This document shows, in pieces, positions 44,499 through 55,980 of a stretch of 64,000 nucleotides of DNA. Source of the stretch: Phialocephala subalpina (Eukaryota; Ascomycota; Leotiomycetes; Helotiales; Mollisiaceae); contig FJOG01000039.1 of NCBI GenBank assembly GCA_900073065.1, positions 147,964 through 211,963 of the forward strand, given 5' to 3'. The stretch's first letter is position 1; every line of letters begins with the position of its first letter. Both the position numbers and the translations under genes were made by a program. The notes under the pieces were generated by a model that did no database searches, was not told the origin of the DNA, and saw only the letters and a program-made list of their open reading frames with translations.

Positions 44499-47400
44499 AT
44501 GGCGGGCTCAGATCAAGACCTTCGGATGCTCGCCCAGCGATACAGAATAACGTTCAAGTCGATTTCAAATACACAGCAATGGCCATCAGCACATCAAAAC
44601 TCTTTCCAGAGTGTTCGCAGGATTGGGGATCAAAAATTTGATAATTTCTGTGCCAATATAGACATACGATCCAATGATGAGCCTTGGAGGGAACAGACGA
44701 AGCATCGTGCGGAATGGTTGGCAAAACGTGCTGCTCAACTCTTCAACCAGCAACGAAATGAAGCTGGTTGGAGGTTCGGTTTGGAGAATGATGTTCTTCG
44801 AAGATTTAGTGTTGAGGTTGCTTGGTAAGATGGATTGCTAATGCTGTATATGGTCTACGCTAATCCATATATAGCCCGAAATGTCGCGCAAGGATTTGGC
44901 GTTCGGAGGTTGAAGCCTGTATTAACCAGTCTGACGATGTTGCGGGAAACTTGGAAGAGCGGCGGAAAAATCGTAGGCCGTGTACCTGTCCACCCAAAGA
45001 TCGTCCTCAGGATTAGTATGTAACTCTCACGAAACCATGATTTACTCCACTAACTCATGTGTAGCTATGAGATAGGTACTAATCTCTTATTCGATGACCG
45101 GACGCAAGAAGTGATCATTCATGATCCTCTTTTACGATCACAGCTACCAAAACAAGAACCTGATCGAGTATATGGACTGCAAATGACGAATAACTTCGAA
45201 AAGCTCTTCTCAACATCTTTGCCAAGCACAATTTCGGACGACCCCGATGCTACTCTCAGGGAAATTGTGAGGAGCTGCCCGTTCAAGGACGGAGTTGAAC
45301 CCTTGCTTTTCCCTTTTCTAATCTTGGAAGCCAAATCCGAAAAAAGCTCCAATGGCTTCAACGACATACAAGCGCAAACGGCGTTCCCAATCTTTGCTCT
45401 GCTTAAACTACAGGAAGATTTGTTTGCGCAAGCAGCCGACGGTCACAGAGCAGATAGGCCCCTAATATGGTTCTTTGCGAATCGAGGTGATGCCTGGCGA
45501 GTATATGGTTGTTGCGTCTCCGATGGTGAACCCACTGGATATGTATGTATTTTCTCCTAATGTCTTGTACCACTTCATACCAGATTAACCTGAATGACAT
45601 GTCGCTCATTGGTGTTATCTAATATTTCTAGACGCACGATTGAGGCCTCATTTTTTGAATTCTAGATTTCTCTTACGTGTGTTTCGATCTTTGGCTGTTA
45701 CTTTATTAATTGGTACTAGGACACTTTCCAACTCTGGGATGGCTCTATAATGTCTGAAGATAAATCCCTGCAGCTCCTGCTTATCGTGGACTATATTTTC
45801 GACTGGGCTCGGGACGTATATCGGCCCTCTATTTTAAGACAACTGAAGTCAATTGTGACTGGATCCCCCTTTGATCAAATCAGTTTGACCGATGATAGCG
45901 ATATTGTTTCTATGCGAAGGAACATATCGAACTAGATCCAGGCTCCACCAAGCACTGCTGCTGCACTTGACTTTGAACAAGACTTAAGAGAGCCAAATAT
46001 TCTTCCTCCTCTGGACCACTAGAGTTTGCTATCTCTACCTATTCCTAATACGAAACTCGGCACACTACATTCGGCAGCCCTTGTGGAGTCACGTATAGAA
46101 GGTCTGTATATCACAGAGCAAAATGTGAGAAGGCTCCTGCAATTAGCAGGAGGTGAAGAACCAGCCAGACAACTTTTGAACTTCCTCTCGAAATGGGACG
46201 AACTTTTCCTGCTTACTGGAGATGATCTTGACGACCTGGAAGAGGCCTGGACAGGAATATTAAGAGGTGCAAATGAAGCTTCGGCGCCTTCAACCCACTC
46301 TAAATTCTATGTCTTGATGGAGATGAGGATGTTCATGAATACCTCATGGACCATTGTCCGAGAAATAACCTATCTGGCTGTGTCGGAAGCAGCATTCGAG
46401 ATTATCGTTGACGATGCCAACTTCAAAATTCAACACCCAGGGATCAAATTAGTGCCAAAGGCTGGACGCCCATGCAGTAAAAAGATTCTCACCGATACTC
46501 TCAAGTGCCTCATCTCTGGTTCTCCAGCCCAGCTGTTCATCGCAGCAGCTGCCTGCACATGTCTGTCTCTGTATTCTCTGCCAGAGCGGAAACGCAGCGA
46601 CTACGATCCACCGATCGAAGCCTTGGGATTTGGACTTATTAGACAGTCCAGGTTGTCCTGGTTTATCAAAAAATTTCACAAGATCAGTAAAAGGAAGGAG
46701 AAGACTAAGTTCATCATCCCCACAGAAGTACTCGAACTTCCCCCTGAGCAGCGAAGCAATTGGCTCAAAAAGCGCTATCCTGGAGGTCGAGTGCCTAAAC
46801 CGGAGGATTTGTCTTTCATCCGAGTTTCAGAAAGAATAGGACGTGCTTCTGAAATAGATTTTCATGAGGAAAATCTGTGTGAAAGGTGCCTCCACGGTCG
46901 CAAATATGAAGAGAAGCAGCACCACTTGACCGCATCGAGTCATGACGTCTTCTCGGCATATGGACTCAATCTCGTCGTGTCCTTGAACTTGATAGGCAAC
47001 GGTGTGGATAGAAACGATATCTGTCTTTTTGCGATTGATACTATTCCCGAGTTGACAGATAATGTGGGGCTTGCAGTGATTGTGGAAGACATTCTTCAGA
47101 GTGGATATGTACATCACACAATCCGCCAGCCGATACAGTGTCGTGTGGCTGCTAACGACACAATTTGCAATATTCCACTTCCATACCGGCCTCTCACGGA
47201 CAAGGAAAGCATGGACATTGCGGACTGGGTAAAGGAACTGAAGGGCTATCCTATCTCGGTGCCAACAGAACAGAAGAGTCAGGAATATCGTTGGGATAGT
47301 CTCCAGTTATTATTACATTTCTTGGGGAAAGGCAAGACGTGGGATATAGCGAACCAGGAGGTAAAATTCAAGAAGCAGTCTGCAAAGCGTGTCAGAGACG

Positions 47401-47534
47401 AAGTGTACCGGGAATCGGAAAAAGAGGTCAAGCGGAGGCGCGCTGAAGCGGGTGAGAGTATTGAGCCACGGCCCATAATACGGTGGGGGCCTTTTCCGGA
47501 GACTACTCGTGGAGATCCTCCAAAGCCATACTAG
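44499..47534 (+). pseudogene. PD-(D/E)XK nuclease-like fungal protein with two internal TAGs
   Basis: Exons 44499-44824, 44875-45015 and 45065-45542 are joined by 50- and 49-nt introns (GTAAGA...ATAG; GTATGT...GTAG). A further intron region runs to 45719, possibly with a small exon inside. The frame then goes from 45720 (DTFQLWDGSIMSEDKS) to TAA-free coding ending at 47534. It is interrupted only by TAG at 45933-45935 and TAG at 46020-46022, both in frame. Readable domain: PFKDGVEPLLFPFLILEAKS with Asp and the ExK pair, then QTAFPIFALLKLQEDL. This fits the PD-(D/E)XK nuclease fold, an inference from motif only. The C-terminal part has CxxC pairs (LCERCLHG) and a basic tail. Probably inactivated by C-to-T changes. 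Confidence 0.6.
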
Positions 47535-48900
47535 CACCGAAAGTCATGCAATGGAGGACACTTTGTGATCGGATGCCGATTTGAAAATTGGGAATTGACC
47601 CATCAATAGATACGAATATTGAATAATCGCTCCTTGCATCACTTCCCTCTGTCAACTCGAGCTTCAGCGTCATGCATGATGTCGAAGACCAACATGATTT
47701 AGTCAGGTGGCGATCCTTCACACAACACTTATCCTATTCCGACTCTTTTCTCGAGCTCTTTGAAAGAACTGCTTCGGGTCCTTGTGCCGAGGCATCTTTA
47801 TAGAACAATGAAACGTGCAAGAAAACACAAGTGAGAGAGGGAAGGAAGGAAGAAAAGACAAGTTCCCAGTACCGGAATTAGATGAACAAGGAACAGAGGA
47901 GATGAAAAGGAGTAAGTAGTCTAGTCAAAGAAAGGATTAAGGACCAGATGACCGAATTAGTACGAAAGCCGTACAGCAGGGGTATTCTCCGTAGACAACG
48001 ACCAAAGCTATGCCATGGTGCAAGAGAAATGCGCCTTGAGAGATTGATGATTCATTTTTGGGTGGGAGGATCCTGTTTGGGCTTCCTGGGAGCTAAATTA
48101 GTCTCCCTGAATACAGTCGTGTAGAGTCGACAATTTTCGCACGGGAGAATGGTAAGTACATCATGACTGGTCACTAGAAATGAGAGCAGGAACGTGACTG
48201 AGCAACTTAAGCAGAGGGTGAGGCGAGGGTTCTCTTCCAAAGAATTGTCGTCTGAGATTACCATAGTTATACTGCATGGTAGCAGTGTATAACTTGACAG
48301 CAACATGTTTCTATCTCAAATCGAGGAGACTGCCCTGGCGCTCCACTTGAAGCCCGGAATGATACAAAGACATAGGCAGAGACATGAATTGATAGTATAC
48401 AAATACTAAGCCACCACAAGAGACCGAATGGGATTCCGACGTCCCTCAGGTGACAGTTTGAACTAATGGGAAGATGTGGGCTACTTCCTGTAGAGTGGCT
48501 ATTTGTACAATTGTACTCTGCGTGATTTATCGGCTACTTACCCAATTCCTGCCTCTAATGTAATGGTAATCGATATCCCAACGTGGCGAGAATCCCCTAG
48601 TAAATAAGTACATCGCGAAAATATTAATATTAAGTTATAACTTTGGCTCATTTTTGTATGTATATAAAAGAGCATTTGTAAGACTTTATTATTTATATTT
48701 TAATTATTTTTAAAATTAATTATATGATATTATATTATATACGAATTTTTAGTACTTTAATAATATACTAATAATTAAGATATTTGCCAAAGTAAGTAAC
48801 AAAGTAATTTACTTAGTTTATAAGTGTTTTACTTGATGTTTTACTTAGGGGCGGAGTAGGCTTTCGTCCAAGAGAAAGTAATCACTAGGCCGCGGAAACG
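47535..48900. other. Intergenic region with AT-rich block
   Basis: No supported gene. A minus-strand 84-codon frame (48052-48306, starts MLLSSYTLLPCSITMVIS) has a hydrophobic start but no known relative. The AT-rich block is listed separately. Confidence 0.35.
48598..48845. repeat. Very AT-rich block
   Basis: Almost entirely A and T with many TA steps (tattatattatatacg, ttaattatttttaaaatt), ending abruptly near 48846. It fits a remnant of a mutated transposon or a small AT island. No coding sequence survives. Confidence 0.55.
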
Positions 48901-49868
48901 GCTTTCGGCTATAACTATTCTTCTGCAAAGAGCCCGCTGCTTTTGGAGAAAACGCCATCGAGACAGAGGTAATCAACACAGTGAAGCAAATTAGTCTTCT
49001 AGTTGACTAGCTCGTCTTCCGCCGTGCACCGCCAGTCCCGTACTCGCCAACCATATATATCGATCTCGAGGGCGTAGACCTCTGCCGCGTGGGCTCCCTT
49101 TCCATCGTCATACTTCTAATCGATACGGGAATCCTGATCAGACGGGTTTATCTCATCGATGTGCATATTCTAGGTGCACAAGCGTTCAATACTTCAGGTG
49201 TTAAACAGAAGACGCTGAAGGATATTCTTCAGGACGAGAAGATGCCAAAGGTTTTCTTCGACGTTCGCAACGAGTCAGGTGCCTTATTTACACATTTCTG
49301 CGTGGCATTGTAGGGAGTGGAAGATGTCCAGCTTATGGAGAATGCCACGAGGAGGGCTACGGCATTGAGGAAGTTTTTAAACAGCTTGGCCAAATGTGTA
49401 GAGAAGAATGCGCTCCTCGGTGGCAGCGACCTAGCGAGCTGGAAGCAGGTGAAGGAGAAAGGGGAGTGATTATTCAAAGCTGAACATGGCGGTTCGTATG
49501 AAGTTTTCTACTAGCGCCCAATTCTCGAGGATATAATTTCTTACTGTGTTAGTAATGTTCAATACCTCCCTGAGTTGCGGGATAGGTTTTTGACAACGCG
49601 GGCCTTTCGGTGGCGGGACCTAGTCAACGAAGAATTCATGAAGCGTGTCTCGGCGTCTCAGAAACCAGAGTATCAACTTCATAGCTCAGACAGGGTGCTG
49701 GCTCCATGGAACAAAGACCAGAATGGGACTTTGGATCAGTGGAATTACGTTCCTCCTTGCGATTACTTTGATGAGACTTTCGATTCAAATGAAGATTGGT
49801 ATAATGATGGAGACGACAATGATTATGAAGACTGGACCAGGGCGGGCTGGCAAGGGCCTCCGTCATGA
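48901..49868 (+). pseudogene. 3'-5' exonuclease-like (DEDD) protein, decayed
   Basis: One reading frame carries the family: INTVKQISLLVD, TIYIDLEGVDLCR (motif with DxE), PKVFFDVRNESGALF, GVEDVQLMENATR, FLNSLAKCVEKN, KAEHGGSYEVF, ISYCVSNVQYLPELRDRF, and a C-terminal WNYVPPCDYF acidic tail. The frame is kept throughout but is cut by TAG 49008-49010, TAG 49311-49313, TGA 49467-49469 and TAG 49512-49514. Each could come from CAG or CGA by one C-to-T change. The expected Asp in the third motif (SYCVxDV) is Asn, a G-to-A change. Fungal members of this family are poorly characterised. The 5' end is not defined. Confidence 0.8.
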
Positions 49869-50583
49869 TTCCCGGCTTGTAGATTACGGCAAGGACTAAT
49901 TCTCGCAATACTGTTTAACGGCTACAGTACTATGTACAAATAGTTCAAGTCCTCGTTCAGTAGTCTGAGTTGATACTGTAGAAATAAACGCATAAGACTT
50001 GAAAGTACTCCACTGTATTGATTCATTCAATCTTATATACTAAGTCTGGAAAGCTTCTACAGAGCTATTTCATCGACGAGTGCACGTATCTTTGCTTTTA
50101 TAATGCCTGCGGATGATTTAGTTCCAAATCCCTAAAAGAGAATTCCCGGCCTAAGAATCAACTCTATTAATGGGAAAAGAAGATCGCCTTGCGGCCTTGC
50201 TAGTACCTTCCTAAACTCGACGAACCTCTGACAGATATTTTCTAGCGCGATATGTTCTTGTATTTTTCTCACCTATTTACGATATATTTTAAGGCTGTAA
50301 ACCGTCACAAAGCGATATAAAAGAATGCCGATAGGAGATGTATATAGTCCTTCTTATACTACCCACCTCATTAATCTATCATTAGGAATTTTACTTATCG
50401 ATATATACTCGTCGCATTTTCGCGTTTATTCTTAGAGGTCTAGTTTGATGAGAGATTCCTTACCTTCGCCTGTGAGAAACCTGATGACATCCAAGACACG
50501 GAAATGATCGTACATGAGTTCTGCTGCAGTTTCTTAATGTCGAATATAGCAAGGCCGATTACTTCATCCCGACCTCTGTCCTT
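49869..50583. other. Intergenic region
   Basis: 715 bp, TA-rich at 50220-50430, with no supported gene. It may include the 3' UTR of the minus-strand gene to the right. Confidence 0.35.
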
Positions 50584-51164
50584 CTATTTCTGCCTCGCTG
50601 TATGAATTGTTCGTTCGAGTGTTGGACTCGTTGACACGAAACATGTCTCTATCTTCTCTCCAATCTCTTTCTTCTTTTGTGTCTTGTTTAGATGTTCGGC
50701 TAGGAATGCTACGAATTCATCGACGGAGAAGGTGCGTCTAAACTCGAGGTGGAAAGGCATATTCAGGCCCGGGACGAATGTAGGCTGGCTTGTACCCACG
50801 TGCTTGTGCGCACGGAAGAGAAAATCTGGATCGGAGGGAATTGTCTCAGTAGCATCGAGAACTGCAACAATATGTCAGCTCAGCCTTGGAAAGGCAAACG
50901 TGTAGTGGATGGACACTTAGTCTATGTGAGCACATTCCTTATCCCTTTCACTGCAGTGTGGAGATCCGTCTCCTACCCTCGTGCACTGATATCTGCTAAG
51001 ATAGACTTGCAAGCGCTGGTTAAGGTAGAGAGCGTCTCTATCGTAGTCCGCATATCATTGAGGGTATTCGTGCGCGGCGCTTCCGGAAGTTGATCTTGGA
51101 CCAGACAGCATAGCTCATTTGATATTGGTAGAGGGCCGCGAAACACGCTTCGTGATCCTGCCAT
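50584..51164 (-). CDS. Small hypothetical protein, two exons
   Basis: Exon 1 starts at ATG 51164 (MAGSRSVFRGPLPISNELC), exon 2 runs from 50861 to TAG 50584. A good acceptor (TTGCAG) lies before 50861. With the strong-looking donor GTAGGA the frame fails; with a weaker GTGCAC donor at 50986 the frame joins as SILADI-ILDATETIPSDPDF, giving about 151 aa. Exon 2 reads well (FRAHKHVGTSQPTFVPG, VAFLAEHLNKTQKKKEIGEK), helical and basic. No domain is recognised. It is divergent from the BTB gene across 157 bp. A disrupted gene is possible. Confidence 0.5.
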
Positions 51165-51321
51165 ACTTTGATACAGAGCTAGGTTTCGATTTACGATATC
51201 GTTTGGTTTCGCGCTCGAGGCTACGGCTAAAGCGGGGTAAGACCTAACCTTAGTGTGGGGTTGGCCGCTAAGCTTAGTATTTTGATCATCATCCTTCTCA
51301 TATCATCTTACCTACCACACA

Positions 51322-52191
51322 ATGCCTTCAACGGATCATCATCAGTTAGAACAGCTAGCATCAACCATCGCAAGGTAGGAGTAAGTCTCCCCGTTGTGTA
51401 CTGATTACTTACATGACGCAGCCTGCGATCAGGAAAGTACTCGGATTTCACGATACGTTGCTCCGATGGTGCTCTCATCCGCGTACATCGTGCGATTGTC
51501 TGCCCTAGATCGCAGGTACTATCTGCTGCTGTCGATGGCGCATTCAAGGTACGGTACTGAGATCAAAGCTACTAAAATTTTATGGATCTGAAGCTAACTT
51601 GATAAGTAGGAGGCTCTCTCGCAAGAAATCTTTCTCGAAGAGGACGAACCTCTTATTGTTGCGAAAATGATCGATTTCCTGTACTGCTTGGACTACGATG
51701 ATCATCGCCTCGACGCCGGGTTCCAGGGCACAGAGAGCATTCCGGCCGTGGATGAAACTGCCGCCGCGGAACCACCTACTGGGCTCAACGCCTCATCCTT
51801 GCTTGTCAACGCAAAAACTTATATCATAGCAGACAAATACAACATTCAGTCACTAAAAGAGTGGGCTGTGACTAAGTACAAGGAGGTAGTGCCAGCAACG
51901 TGGAATAGCGCCTCCTTTGTAGAGAGTGCTCGCCTCATCTTTGAGAATACTCCAGAGAGTGATCGGATGCTGCGAGAGATCATAATTCGGAAGGCGAGTG
52001 AAAATGTCAAAGCCCTGTTCGACCGCAGCGAGTTTGTCACGCTGCTACAGGGCCATGGTGATTTTACCATGGAGGTTTTGAGAGACGTTGTGTTTAATCC
52101 TCCAGACGATGTAAGATTACAAGAAGTGGAACTAGATTTTAGTTGGGGGTGTGTAACGACGAAGAAAGATAAGAGAAAGTCTCGTTTTTAG
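51322..52191 (+). CDS. BTB/POZ-domain protein
   Basis: Three exons, 51322-51374, 51422-51548 and 51610-52191, give 253 aa; introns are 47 nt (GTAGGA...CGCAG) and 61 nt (GTACGG...AAGTAG). Exon 2 holds the start of the BTB fold: GKYSDFTIRCSDGALIRVHR with AIVCPRSQVLSAAVDGAFK. Exon 3 continues with DEPLIVAKMIDFLYCLDYDD and KTYIIADKYNIQSLKEWAV, the usual fungal BTB pattern, then helical residues and a Lys-rich end. BTB domains mediate dimerisation or binding to Cullin3. Proteins of this short type are frequent in filamentous fungi, mostly without assigned role. The gene is intact. Confidence 0.88.
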
Positions 52192-54918
52192 TAGTGCTGG
52201 GATAGGGTACTGTAATCTGATCTAAAATCACTTAAAGTCTAACACGGAACAGTATTCCGAAAGTTCCGACGCTCTAATCTCATGTTCCGCCTCTTCTAAT
52301 TCTTGACCGCGTAATCTCTCCTAAGGACTTGGGTTACCAGATTCCGTTTTAATCGTCGATTCGCTTGCTTCTGGTTACGAGTCTTTAAAATCCGGCAAAT
52401 GGCCTATGATGGTTGCCATGTTTGATAGGCATCCGTGGTTACCCCTTTGAGGGAGCTGCCTTGCTGTGGCATATCATGCTTTCAACTTTGATGTGGGGAA
52501 CAAACTTAGCTGTCATGACAGTAATGCAGGAAGTGACAGCAGCAAACTCTCATTACAAAGCGAGAAAAGGCCAGGGCAAATTTATGATCGGATTAAAGCC
52601 AATGGACTGTGCCCGCCAAAGAAGGAAATGAAGTCCGAAGCCACCAAGCACCTCCGAGAACATATAGATGTAAAGCTAGATTCAAATACGAGGCTCCAAT
52701 GGCGGGCGGTAGTGTACTCAGGAGAAGATAAGGAGGAAGTTTGATACAGAGGGAAGCCTTTATACCAGGCCACTACGTGAACGTGATCCATTTGTCTTAC
52801 GAGTCCCCTAAACCTAGTCCTATTAGCTCGTTCACTTGCACTAACTTGCAGTTCAGAAGGTCAACTGGCTCGTCAACAACTCAACGCAGCCTCGTCCAAC
52901 TTGCAATCGAAAATCTAGCTCCTGGAGAGAGGATATGGGGTATAAAAGCTCCCAACCACTCGCAGTTCACAACTCAGAAAGAAGAGATCTGCTGAAAGTG
53001 GAACATGGGCCGGATTTGCTCGCCGCGGAGGCGCGGAACCTTGCGCTCTCCCACTTGAAAGAATTACTACTTTCAACCATCCGCTGTTTACGACCACTTG
53101 GGTGACAGTCCTGCCTCTAGGTTAATCTATTCGCTCGAAGCTCACTGTACCAGGCTGCATTATTTGTTTGACAGCGGTGAGGAAGCTGACAACAATAATT
53201 ACTTTGCATCTCGAAACCGGCAAGCGTGAGATGAAATTCATTGAGAAGTACATAACGTGAAACGAAATAAGCAAACGCGAGTAAGAAGTATCTTGATACA
53301 AAACCCGAAGAAGAAGCACCTGGTGGAAGGTTGCGGCCCACTGGCGAATGATGAGGTCAAGAAGCGAGGCAGATGGGCTGCTTTTATACCCGAACCTTGC
53401 ATGAGTCGTTGGGACTTGCGAGTCAATCTTACTCGAATGTTAATTCGGTCACCGATTCACGCCTTCGCACAGAAGGGATAGTAGTATAACGGATTAAGAA
53501 AATGAGTCAACTCGTCAATACAGCTCTGTGCAAGCGAATAGTGTCCATTTTTGTAGAGGATGGGATATAAAAACTTCTAGCCAGGTGTAATAAATGATCC
53601 AGAAATCCTATACTCAAGCGTTTGTGAAAGGATTTTATTGCTCGGGTGGCCTGCGACCGCCCAAGTTCAGCATAGTATGCAGGTTTATTGCTACCTTCCA
53701 GGAGCGTCTGTTACCACCTTGTCGACGAAGCTGCCCCAGGCTAGATCGCTCATAGGAAGAAGACCGTAAGAGGCAGGTCCGTTCTCATGACAATTGTCTC
53801 AAATTTGACAACACTCTCCACATCTCAAAACCTTAGCTTGAGGGAAGTGGTTAAAATGAGATGTCAGATACTGGAATAGGAAGACGAGACGAACGAGCAC
53901 TGAGTGAAAATAAAGTAATATCAAAACCGATAAGGTTTACTACCTTCGGGGTAAGAGACAAATCGTCTCAGACGATTCGTGAATCGTTTGGACCAAGGGC
54001 AACCACTCTTCCTATTTGATTATCGTCAGGGTATTTATATCTAAAGGTGTGGTTGTGGGTAGTAGTGAAACTTTGAAGCGTGAAGAGCATCTAACTCGCA
54101 GGTCGACTTGTCTCTCAGTGCCGAGCATCGTTAATAGCATTTAGTGATAGCTGTGAGTCGACATGTGAAGGTCCTAGGTATTTAAAGACCAAGGTAGTCG
54201 TAAATGGAGACAGAGCTAGTAAGAGAACTTGATCTCTGGACATGCGTTCAATACGGAGCGTCGTTTTGATACGCATCACTTGCATTGTCTCGACCGGGTG
54301 GCATTCAACCTACGACAGAACAAGCATTACTTCATTCATGGATTTGGGGTGGATTAACCACTTGCCTAGGGTTTGTTAACAGCAAGTGCAACGGATAGAC
54401 AACAAGCTCGCTTGGTGACGTTGCCGGTCGAAAAAGGGCTAGCGAGGCAAACAGATAATGGGACACTGTCTACTGATTTGCATGGTTATCGTTCGTACAG
54501 CGAAGAATAGAAAAGACACTTGAGTGTAAGGAGTCCAAGTTGGTTTGCTGCTACGCAGTGGCGTTGAATATCACGTTGGCATGAAGTGAATAAACCGAAA
54601 CAAAGAGCTTGAAAATGCCAATTTTAAAGAACAAGGAGATCTGCAGATACGGAACGAAATAACAGGGACGGCTATGCATTTGCAGGTCCTCAAAGCAGCG
54701 ATCAAACTCACGCTAGACACACGCTAAATGCAAAAGGTGTCTGTCCTGAAGTGCAGCATCCGACGCATCGGATGCGGGCCCAAGATTCATGCCAAGTCAG
54801 AATGTCATGCTAAAATCATGCTTCCCGAATTTCTCGAGTCCCAGAATGATTTGTGAGCTTTGTCCCAGCATAAGATTCCCCAAGGTATTGGCGGACCGCG
54901 CTTTTATTTCTTGGTGTG
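52192..54918. other. Gene-poor region before the aromatic block
   Basis: 2.7 kb without a firm gene. TATA-like boxes are at 52937 (ggggtataaaagc), 53389-53398 (minus, gggtataaaagc) and 53567 (gggatataaaaac). A near-palindrome (aatcgtctCagacgatt) is at 53967-53983. Frames such as 53117-53341 are not supported by any family. Confidence 0.35.
52466..52744 (+). CDS. Possible hypothetical exon
   Basis: A 92-codon frame ending at TGA 52742-52744 with soluble, charged composition (SLQSEKRPGQIYDRIKAN, SEATKHLREHIDVKL). It has no ATG at its open start, so an upstream exon would be required. No relative is recognised. It could be a remnant. Confidence 0.2.
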   Translation: MAYHAFNFDVGNKLSCHDSNAGSDSSKLSLQSEKRPGQIYDRIKANGLCPPKKEMKSEATKHLREHIDVKLDSNTRLQWRAVVYSGEDKEEV

Positions 54919-55980
54919 TCACACGCCTTGTGGCGCAATCACCAAGTCGTATTCGAGTTCCAGCTCGGCTTTCGGGTTGCCTTTCAGAGGTGTGAAGTCG
55001 ACGACGAGGGAATCTTTGACTGCGAAGACGGAGTCATCCTCAAGGTACTTAGATTTCTTGTCGAAGATTTGGGTTGTGATTGGCTTATAGCCGTCTTTTT
55101 GTACCTAGAAATTCGTTAGGTGTGTAGTAAGTTTGACTCTTCCGCACTTACAATGACATGGATATGGGCCGGACGGTAAGGATGTCTATCCAAAAGAGTC
55201 AAAAGCTTTCCACCCGCACCTATCATTCTATCAGCTATGCCACAACAATCTGGGTATGTATCTCCCTACCATCATAAGGAATAGGATATGGCGTCGGCCG
55301 TATACAATAAAACCCATAATGCCCGTTCGCATCCGACTTGAACTTTCCCCTGAGGTTACAATCCTTCTGATCCGGATCTTGCTGTTCGTACAGTCCATTC
55401 GTAGAAGCTTGCCAGACGTCGATCCAAGCTCCCTCCACGGGCTTCTTGGTGACGAGGTCTCGGACTATGCCGTGCATATATGTGATCTCGCCGTCAGGGA
55501 CATTGTCGACGATGCTAGATTCGTTCTCGAGTATAGGGGCGTCGTGGCGGAAGAAGGGACCGAGGATTGCGGATGCTGTTGCGGCGTCGTTGGTTTCGGC
55601 GGCGAGTTTGAATGTGATTTCGTCGACGAGTCTGTGAATGCCCCAGGTCAGCATTTAATCTGCCACAATTGTATTGTCCAGAACAAGTAAAAGACTTACG
55701 ATTCAAGCCCAATGATGTCGCACAACAATTGTGTCTCGTTCCTCTTGTCATCACTCATCTTCCCCGCCTCGTTGACCAAATCAATAGCTGCCATCCACTC
55801 CTCAACCGTGAGCTCGTTCTCCCTCGCAAAGTCATGCACATGCTTGATCAGACTGCTGATCAACTTGCGGAATCGAGGGGTGGCCTTTGGACCCGTGGCA
55901 TTGATGACATTTTGTGTGAAGTTGGGATCGAATCTCGACTCCTTTGCTACCCCGCCATTTGTGTGTCCGTTGGCTGCCAT
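54919..55980 (-). CDS. Intradiol ring-cleavage dioxygenase (catechol/hydroxyquinol 1,2-type)
   Basis: Four exons, 55980-55700, 55631-55270, 55219-55152 and 55104-54919, give 298 aa; introns are 68, 50 and 47 nt with GTAAGT/GTAGGG donors. Non-haem Fe(III) enzyme that opens catechols between the hydroxyls to cis,cis-muconate or maleylacetate. The N-terminal dimerisation helix (LISSLIKHVHDFARENEL, IIGLESLVDEITFKLA) and core (ILGPFFRHDAP, GAWIDVWQAS) are present. Iron ligands match Tyr175 (NGLYEQQ), Tyr199 (GHYGFY), His233 and His235 (RPAHIHV). The sequence style suggests a hydroxyquinol-type fungal enzyme, which I cannot prove. No signal peptide. It lies next to the phenol hydroxylase on the same strand. 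Confidence 0.94.
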
